Origin: Reyranella massiliensis 521 | GTDB lineage: Bacteria > Pseudomonadota > Alphaproteobacteria > Reyranellales > Reyranellaceae | Length of the DNA: 38,587 nucleotides | Reading direction: 5' to 3' | Assembly: GCA_945862125.1 (NCBI GenBank) | Contig: CAMAYC010000039.1 | Span: forward strand, 1 to 38,587 | Shown: one piece after another, positions 32,200 through 38,587 of the stretch | How the letters are laid out: each line of letters opens with the position of its first letter | Numbering within the stretch: the first letter of the stretch is position 1 | Made by a program: the position numbers and the translations under genes | The notes under the pieces: generated by a model | The model's database searches: none | What the model was told of the DNA's origin: nothing | Seen by the model: the letters and a program-made list of their open reading frames with translations, nothing else

Positions 32200-32566
32200 C
32201 AGGATAGATTCCGTGCGATAGGAAACGGCCGACCACGCTTCAGGGCAGGCCGGCCTATGTTCTTTCTTCCTCACCGATCGACTCGTTTGCGCCTGTCGCA
32301 CTGGCCAACGTCGCAGCCGGCGCCAAATTGAAAAAGTCCCGTTTTACGGGACATCGACCGACGCCGGCGGGCGCTGAATTCGCCAATTGGGGCAACGGCT
32401 TTCACCCCTTTCGCTGCGACACCGCCTTTGCGCCTTAGCGTCCCGGGAAGTGTCCCATGTCCCGCCGTCCTGTCCCGCATAGCCCCTCTGCCTGTGAGGC
32501 ATTGGCAAGCGCCCGGGACGGGTGCTACCCCGGCAGTAACGAAATAGTGAGTTGGGAGTACCCAAG
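32200..32566. other. 367-bp intergenic region with clustered GTCCC/GGGAC words
   Basis: No gene is supported. Besides the 10-bp palindrome AGGCCGGCCT (32247-32256) and a small hairpin (GTCCCG-TTTTA-CGGGAC, 32336-32352), it holds the word cluster listed separately. The promoter of the thiolase gene must be in its right half, and btaAB must end in its left half. A T-rich stretch (TTCTTTCTTCC, about 32260) follows the palindrome and could serve as a weak terminator. Confidence 0.6.
32335..32518. repeat. Cluster of GTCCC/GGGAC words upstream of thiolase gene
   Basis: At least seven copies in about 185 bases: 32336 (GTCCCG), 32347 (CGGGAC), around 32440 (GTCCCGGGA), 32451 (TGTCCC), 32458 (TGTCCC), 32471 (TGTCCC) and around 32513 (CGGGAC). 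Three TGTCCC copies are in direct orientation within 26 bases (starts 7 and 13 bases apart) and one GTCCCG/CGGGAC pair forms a hairpin. They could be operator half-sites for an unknown regulator of the downstream thiolase, or a degenerate repeat. Confidence 0.4.
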
Positions 32567-33769
<1,203 letters not shown>

Positions 33770-33772
33770 GAC

Positions 33773-34381
33773 CTAAGCAGTTGCGTTGAGATTGATGCCG
33801 CCCTGGCGCATCTCGGTGAGCATGCGTCGTCGGCTGCCGTCTAGGTCGATGGCGGCGGTGGCCTCGACCACGACGGCGATGTCGAAGCCCGCCTGACGGC
33901 CGTCGATCGCCGTCCAGGCGACGCAGTAGTCGAGTGCCAGGCCGCAGATGATCAGCCGGGTGAAGCCGCGGGCCTTCAGGTAGCCATCGAGGCCGGTGCG
34001 GGTCATACGGTCGTTCTCGCGGAACGCCGAGTAGGAATCGATGCCGGTGTGGAAGCCCTTGCGCACGATCATCTGCGCCTTGGTGGCCTCGAGGTCGGGA
34101 TGGAAAGCGGCTCCTGGCGTGCCCTGCACGCAATGGTCCGGCCACAAGGTCTGCGGGCCATAGGGAAACTTGACGGTGCTGAAGGGCACGGCGTCGGCCC
34201 AGCTGCTGGCGAAGGAGGCATGGCCCGGCGGGTGCCAGTCCTGGGTCAGGATGACGTGGTCGTGTCGGCCGATCAGACGGTTGACCAGCGGCAGGATGCC
34301 GTTGGCGCCGGGCACGGCCAAGGCGCCGCCCTCGCAGAAATCGTTCTGCATATCGACCACGATCAGGGCCTCGTTCGGCAT
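33773..34381 (-). CDS. pncA: Nicotinamidase
   Basis: Hydrolyses nicotinamide to nicotinate and ammonia in NAD salvage. The 202 residues hold the complete Asp-Lys-Cys triad: D10 in VVDMQNDF, K108 in VRKGF and C153 in ALDYCVAW. The metal site is D48 and H50 in DWHPPGH and probably H83 in WPDHCVQ. It follows tgt by 27 bp on the same strand and converges with the thiolase gene, the stops being 3 bp apart. It looks like the last gene of the purD-to-pncA run, possibly only transcriptionally linked. Confidence 0.95.
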   Translation of the reverse strand: MPNEALIVVDMQNDFCEGGALAVPGANGILPLVNRLIGRHDHVILTQDWHPPGHASFASSWADAVPFSTVKFPYGPQTLWPDHCVQGTPGAAFHPDLEATKAQMIVRKGFHTGIDSYSAFRENDRMTRTGLDGYLKARGFTRLIICGLALDYCVAWTAIDGRQAGFDIAVVVEATAAIDLDGSRRRMLTEMRQGGINLNATA

Positions 34382-34408
34382 CCGGTACGCTCCGTTACAG
34401 GTCGGAAA

Positions 34409-35533
34409 TCAAAGGGGTGGGATGTCGCCCAAATCTTGTTCGCTCTGGAATGCGGCGATCCAGTGGCCGAGTGAGTTGCTTTCAATCGCGCCGCGCAGGC
34501 CGCGCATGATGTCCTGGTAGTAATGCAGATTGTGCCAGGTGAGCAGCATCGAGCCGAGGATCTCCTCGGCCCGGATCAGGTGATGCAGATAGGCGCGGCT
34601 GTGGCTCTTGCAGGCGGGGCAGGCGCAGCGCTCGTCGATCGGCCGGGGGTCGTCGCGATGGCGCGCATTGCGCAGGTTGAGTTCACCGCGTCGCGTAAAA
34701 GCCTGCGCCGTGCGGCCGGCGCGCGTCGGCATCACGCAGTCGAACATGTCGATGCCGCGGGCGACGGCGCCCACGATATCGGCCGGCCGGCCGACGCCCA
34801 TCAGGTAGCGTGGCCGGTCCGGGGGCAGCATCGGCGCGGTGCGATCGAGGGTGGCGAACATCAGCTCCTGGCCTTCGCCCACGGCGAGGCCACCGATGGC
34901 GTAGCCGTCGAAGCCGATCGCGGTGAGGGCCTTTACGCTCTCCTCACGCAACGCCGGGAAGATACTGCCCTGGACGATGCCGAACAGCCCGTAGCCCGGC
35001 CGTTCGGTGAAGGCGCGCTTGCCGCGTTCGGCCCATTTCATGGAAAGCCGCATGGAAGACGCGGCGGCGGGCTCCTCGACCGGCCAGGTCGTGCATTCGT
35101 CGAACGACATGGTGATGTCGGCATCGAGCAGCTTCTGGATCTCGATCGAGCGCTCGGGCGTGAGGCGATGCTGCGAGCCGTCGACCGGCGAACGGAAGGT
35201 GACACCGTCGGGGTCGAGCTTGCGCAGGTCCTTCAGCGACATCACCTGAAAGCCACCCGAATCGGTCAGGATCGGCCCGGGCCAGTTCATGAATTTGTGC
35301 AGCCCGCCCAGCGACGCCACGCGCTCCGCACCCGGGCGCAGCATCAGGTGGAACGTGTTGCCCAGCACGATCTCGGCGCCGGTTTCGGCGACGGACTGTG
35401 GCAGCATGGCTTTCACCGTGCCCGCGGTGCCGACCGGCATGAAAGCCGGCGTTTCGATCGTGCCGTGCGCCGTGGCGATGCGCCCGCGGCGCGCCAGGCC
35501 GTCGTTGCCCAAAAGCTCGAAGGAAAGACTCAT
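34409..35533 (-). CDS. tgt: tRNA-guanine (queuine) transglycosylase
   Basis: Exchanges guanine-34 of GUN-anticodon tRNAs for preQ1. The 374 residues start MSLSFELLG at 35533. [12 protein letters not shown] holds the general acid/base Asp and [15 protein letters not shown] the nucleophile Asp. Zinc ligands are the Cys and His of [16 protein letters not shown]. The frame is open further upstream, but that part is antisense to, or overlapping with, queA. Its ATG overlaps the queA stop by four bases (35530-35533), so both queuosine enzymes are translationally coupled. Confidence 0.97.
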   Translation of the reverse strand: MSLSFELLGNDGLARRGRIATAHGTIETPAFMPVGTAGTVKAMLPQSVAETGAEIVLGNTFHLMLRPGAERVASLGGLHKFMNWPGPILTDSGGFQVMSLKDLRKLDPDGVTFRSPVDGSQHRLTPERSIEIQKLLDADITMSFDECTTWPVEEPAAASSMRLSMKWAERGKRAFTERPGYGLFGIVQGSIFPALREESVKALTAIGFDGYAIGGLAVGEGQELMFATLDRTAPMLPPDRPRYLMGVGRPADIVGAVARGIDMFDCVMPTRAGRTAQAFTRRGELNLRNARHRDDPRPIDERCACPACKSHSRAYLHHLIRAEEILGSMLLTWHNLHYYQDIMRGLRGAIESNSLGHWIAAFQSEQDLGDIPPL

Positions 35534-36540
35534 CGGCGCAACAGACAACAATCGCCGTAGGAATAGAAGCGGTATCGTTCGCTTACGGCGTGCGCATAGG
35601 CGGCCTGCATGCGCTCCAGTCCGGCGAAGGCCGAGACCAGCATGAACAGCGTCGAGCGCGGCAGGTGGAAGTTGGTGAGCAGCAGGTCGGCCACGCGGAA
35701 CTGGAAGCCCGGCGTGATGAAGATGTCGGTCTCGCCGGCCCAGGCCCGCATCGGCCCGTCCCGTGCGACGGACTCCAGAAGGCGAAGCGACGTCGTGCCG
35801 ATGCAGACCACGCGCCTGGCCGCCGCGATGGCAACGACGGTGGACTGCGGAACCTCGCCCCATTCGGCGTGCATCAGATGCTGGTCGGTGTCGTCCACGC
35901 GCACCGGCTGGAAGGTGCCGGCGCCGACATGCAGCGTGACGCCGGCGGTGGCGATGCCCTTGTCGGCCAGTGCGGCCATGAGCGCCGGCGTGAAATGGAG
36001 ACCCGCCGTCGGTGCCGCGACCGACCCATCGTGCCTGGCGAACAGCGTCTGGTAGTCGGTGCGATCCTGCGGATCGGCGGTGCCGCCGCGGATATACGGC
36101 GGCAGCGGCACGGCGCCTTCCGCCTCGATGGCCCTCTTCAGGTCGATACCGCCACGGTCGAAGGCGAGGTCGATCGAGCCATCCTCGTGCTTGGCTGCGA
36201 CGCGGGCCCCCAGCGTGCGGAAGGCGAGCCCGTCGCCCACCTTCAGGCGCTTGGTTGGCCGCGCAAAGGCGAGCCACCGGTCGGGGCTGCGTTCGCGGAT
36301 CAGCAGCGCCTCGACCTTGCCGCCGCCGGCGCGCGTGCCGATGAGGCGGGCGGGGATCACCTTGGTATCGTTGAAGACGAGCAGGTCGCCGCGGCGCAGC
36401 AGATCCGGCAGGTCGCCGACCTTGCGGTCATTCAGCCCGTCGGGGCTAACGTCGAGCAATCGCGCCGCATCCCTCGGCGAGACCGGCCGTTGGGCGATGA
36501 GATCCTGGGGCAGCTCGAAGTCGAAGAGATCGACGCGCAT
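35530..36540 (-). CDS. queA: S-adenosylmethionine:tRNA ribosyltransferase-isomerase
   Basis: Adds the ribosyl part of SAM to preQ1-tRNA, forming epoxyqueuosine. The 336 residues begin [18 protein letters not shown], a diagnostic N-terminus. [32 protein letters not shown] and [19 protein letters not shown] are conserved QueA motifs. It lies between the MBL gene (6 bp upstream) and tgt (4-bp overlap), and queA-tgt adjacency is frequent in alphaproteobacteria. No queC/D/E/F/G is in the window, so the preQ1 source is not shown. Confidence 0.97.
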   Translation of the reverse strand: MRVDLFDFELPQDLIAQRPVSPRDAARLLDVSPDGLNDRKVGDLPDLLRRGDLLVFNDTKVIPARLIGTRAGGGKVEALLIRERSPDRWLAFARPTKRLKVGDGLAFRTLGARVAAKHEDGSIDLAFDRGGIDLKRAIEAEGAVPLPPYIRGGTADPQDRTDYQTLFARHDGSVAAPTAGLHFTPALMAALADKGIATAGVTLHVGAGTFQPVRVDDTDQHLMHAEWGEVPQSTVVAIAAARRVVCIGTTSLRLLESVARDGPMRAWAGETDIFITPGFQFRVADLLLTNFHLPRSTLFMLVSAFAGLERMQAAYAHAVSERYRFYSYGDCCLLRR

Positions 36541-36546
36541 GAGGCG

Positions 36547-37674
36547 CTAGGTCTGGCCGATATCCATGACGTCGCTATCGGAATCGTCGACCGGCGGCAA
36601 AGCGTTGGCATCGACCAGGGCCACGAAGCGATGGACGCCGTCGACCGCCACGCGCTTCACGCGGGCGCGGGTTTCGAGGCAATGGAGATGGGCCAGCGTC
36701 TCGCCGAAGGCGAAGACGATCTGATTGTTGTCGAGATGGCGCGGGAACAGCACGGGCACCATGTCCCAGCCGGTGGCGCCCTCTTCACCGCGCAGCGCAA
36801 TGGCGTGGGTGATCTCGTTCAGCCGCGCGTCGTGGTGCGCCACGAGCTGATCGAGCCTTGTGTGCAGGCCGATAAAGGGAAAGCCATGGCTGGGGAGGAC
36901 GAGAGCATCTGCCGGCAGGCGGCGGAAGCGCGAGAAGCCATCGAGGAACCAGGTGAGCGCGTCGGCCAGCGGCTCGTTCGGCCAGACGCCGACATTGGTG
37001 CTGATCTTGGGCAGCACCTGGTCGCCCGCGATCATGACGTTGAGCTCCGGGCACCACAAAGAGGCATGCTCGGGCGCGTGGCCGCGGCCCACGATCACGT
37101 CCCAGCGGTGGCCGCCGATGGTGATGGGGTGGGCGTGAATCAGGCGCTGGAACGCGGTCGGCAGCGGCGCCACGCCCTTGGCATAGCCGCCCTTGTGGCG
37201 GTGGAAATTGGCGATGCGGTCCGGCGGCACGCCGTTGCGTGCGACATGGGCGGCGCGGGTCTCCTCGCTCTCCACGAAGTCGTTGCGCGCGGCCTGCGCG
37301 CTCATGTACTCGCCCAGCGTCATCCACAGCGGGGCGTTCCACTTCTCGCACAGCCAGCCGGCCAGCCCGACATGGTCGGGATGCAGGTGGGTGGCGATCA
37401 CGCGCGTCACCGGCTTGCCTGAAAGCCTGGTGGCGAAGATCTGCTCCCACAAGTCGCGCGTCGCCGGCGTGTTGATGCCGGTGTCGACGATGGTCCAACC
37501 GTTCTCCTCTTCGACCAGCCACAGATTGATGTGGTTGAGCTGGAACGGCAGCGGCATGCGCAGCCAGTAGATGCCGGGGGCGACATTCTTGATGTCGCCG
37601 GGCTCCGGCACCTCGCCGCAGGGAAAACGCAGTTGCGCCAGGAGGCGCTGGGATTCGGTGATGGCGTCAGGCAT
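36547..37674 (-). CDS. MBL-fold metallo-hydrolase
   Basis: Metallo-beta-lactamase-fold enzyme of 375 residues. The zinc-binding motif HLHPDH lies at about 96-101 (H96, H98, D100, H101), with further ligands probably in GRGHAPEHASL and IAGDQVLPKIS and in LPSHGFPF near 270. The N-terminal segment (about 1-35) and the C-terminal part after 280, including AHLHCLETRARVKR, resemble the glyoxalase II-like long hydrolases. Function beyond hydrolysis is unknown. It lies 32 bp after purD and 6 bp before queA. A link to tRNA modification or nucleotide metabolism is only suggested by position. Confidence 0.88.
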   Translation of the reverse strand: MPDAITESQRLLAQLRFPCGEVPEPGDIKNVAPGIYWLRMPLPFQLNHINLWLVEEENGWTIVDTGINTPATRDLWEQIFATRLSGKPVTRVIATHLHPDHVGLAGWLCEKWNAPLWMTLGEYMSAQAARNDFVESEETRAAHVARNGVPPDRIANFHRHKGGYAKGVAPLPTAFQRLIHAHPITIGGHRWDVIVGRGHAPEHASLWCPELNVMIAGDQVLPKISTNVGVWPNEPLADALTWFLDGFSRFRRLPADALVLPSHGFPFIGLHTRLDQLVAHHDARLNEITHAIALRGEEGATGWDMVPVLFPRHLDNNQIVFAFGETLAHLHCLETRARVKRVAVDGVHRFVALVDANALPPVDDSDSDVMDIGQT

Positions 37675-37706
37675 GGGCCCAACTTAGCGGCGGTGGTGCC
37701 CCGGTG

Positions 37707-38587
37707 TCACGGCTTCCGGCCGACTGCCCGCCATGCGATATCGCGCCGGCAAAACCCCTCCGGCCAGTCGATCAGGTCGACCGCCTTATAGGCCCGCGCA
37801 CGGGCCTCCTCGACAGTGGGCGCCATGGCGCTGACGTTCAGCACGCGGCCGCCGTTGGCCAAAATACGAGGTCCATCGGCTTTGGTGCCGGCGTGGAAAA
37901 TCTGCACGCCCTCGACCTTGGCGGCAGCATCCAGTCCGCGGATCTCGCTGCCTTTCGGATAGGAGTCGGGATAGCCCTTGGTCGCCAGGATCACGGTGAG
38001 CGCCACGTCGTTCGACCAGCGGAGATCGAGATGCTTCAGGTTGCCGTCGGCAGAAGCGAGGAGCGCCGGCAACAGGTCTGATTTCAGGCGCATCATCAGC
38101 ACCTGGCATTCGGGATCGCCGAAACGGCAGTTGAACTCGACCAGCCGCGGGCCCTTGGCGTCGATCATCACGCCCACATAGAGCACGCCCTTGAACGGCG
38201 TGCCGGCCTTGGCCATCGCCCGGATGGTCGGCAGCACAATCTCGTCCATGGTGCGCTTCTGCATGGCGGCGTCGAAGATCGGCGCCGGGGAATAGGCGCC
38301 CATGCCGCCGGTGTTCGGCCCCTTGTCGCCGTCGAAGGCGCGCTTGTGGTCCTGGGCGCCGGCCATCGGCAGCACATGCTCGCCGTCGCAGAGCGCGAAG
38401 AAACTCGCTTCCTCGCCGGCCATGAATTCCTCGATCACGACCGAGGCGCCGGCCGCGCCGAAGCGATTACCCGACAGCATGTCACGCACCGCCTCGATCG
38501 CCTGTTCGACAGTCTCGGCCACGATCACGCCCTTGCCGGCGGCGAGCCCGTCGGCCTTCACCACGATCGGCGCGCCCTGTGTGCGGA
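37707..38587 (-). CDS. purD: Phosphoribosylamine-glycine ligase, C-terminal part (5' end outside window)
   Basis: GARS: joins glycine to 5-phosphoribosylamine in purine synthesis. The ATP-grasp core is seen: PIVVKADGLAAGKGV at the cut end, FMAGEEASFFALCDG and GAQDHKRAFDGDKGPNTGGM (the family signature), LYVGVMI, and EFNCRFGDPECQ with metal ligands. The frame is open through 38587 and codes TQGAPIV upstream of the first in-frame start-like GTG, so the N-terminal domain is outside the window. It precedes the MBL gene by 32 bp on the same strand. Confidence 0.97.
   Translation of the reverse strand, partial: RTQGAPIVVKADGLAAGKGVIVAETVEQAIEAVRDMLSGNRFGAAGASVVIEEFMAGEEASFFALCDGEHVLPMAGAQDHKRAFDGDKGPNTGGMGAYSPAPIFDAAMQKRTMDEIVLPTIRAMAKAGTPFKGVLYVGVMIDAKGPRLVEFNCRFGDPECQVLMMRLKSDLLPALLASADGNLKHLDLRWSNDVALTVILATKGYPDSYPKGSEIRGLDAAAKVEGVQIFHAGTKADGPRILANGGRVLNVSAMAPTVEEARARAYKAVDLIDWPEGFCRRDIAWRAVGRKP

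Noticed and set aside
32247..32256. 10-bp palindrome AGGCCGGCCT after btaB
   Set aside because: Too short and GC-typical to call a terminator or operator; noted only in the intergenic description.
35534..36277. Upstream extension of the tgt frame
   Set aside because: Antisense/overlapping with queA; tgt begins normally at MSLSFELLG with the overlap typical of this pair.

Overview
This is a GC-rich stretch (about 65% by eye) of an alphaproteobacterial chromosome. The surE-pcm-nlpD order downstream of serS, a DUF1491 protein, the overlapping queA-tgt pair, class III adenylate cyclases, a HisKA_2/HWE-type kinase and a betaine-lipid btaAB pair all fit that class. The mix of CaiB-type CoA-transferase, PaaG-like hydratases and thiolases suggests a metabolically versatile soil or water bacterium (a Reyranella-like or other rhodospirillalean/hyphomicrobial lineage would fit, but this is inference). 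No rRNA, tRNA, CRISPR array, transposase or phage gene was found.

Layout: (1) 1-3192, serS (5' cut off), surE, pcm and an NlpD-like lipoprotein with a degenerate LytM domain. (2) 3205-4515, a DUF1491 protein and an unrecognised protein, divergent from an Uup-type ABC-F ATPase (4597-6399). (3) 6403-8886, an M20 peptidase, an AT-richer gene-poor gap and a membrane protein with a HEPN-like RNx5H motif. (4) 9058-11878, prfC facing a CaiB-type CoA-transferase. (5) 12010-14112, a membrane adenylate cyclase overlapping the first of two tandem RidA genes, closed by a strong terminator and followed by a perfect nested palindrome. (6) 14229-19058, an FAD-linked D-lactate/glycolate dehydrogenase divergent from thiolase, SDR and a second cyclase that seems to start at a non-standard codon. 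(7) 19065-21477, a phospholipase-D-like protein with a histone-like lysine tail, and a flavodoxin. (8) 21561-24101, two tandem PaaG-like hydratases and an SMP-30 protein. (9) 24108-28915, DUF2235 hydrolase, malonyl-CoA decarboxylase, GAF-histidine kinase and Crp/Fnr regulator. (10) 29030-32199, an ogt/AlkA-like alkylation repair pair divergent from btaAB, which has a near-consensus Pho box and -10. (11) 32200-38587, a gap rich in GTCCC/GGGAC words, a 3-oxoadipyl-CoA-type thiolase, and a tight minus-strand run purD (5' cut off)-MBL hydrolase-queA-tgt-pncA.

Most of the window is core metabolism and housekeeping. The most interesting signals are the PhoB-type promoter that fixes the btaA start, two adenylate cyclases each stop/start-coupled to a metabolic gene, the lysine-tailed PLD protein, the membrane-anchored HEPN-like protein in a lower-GC patch, and the 24-bp nested palindrome. 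No clearly new multi-gene defence or mobile system is evident.
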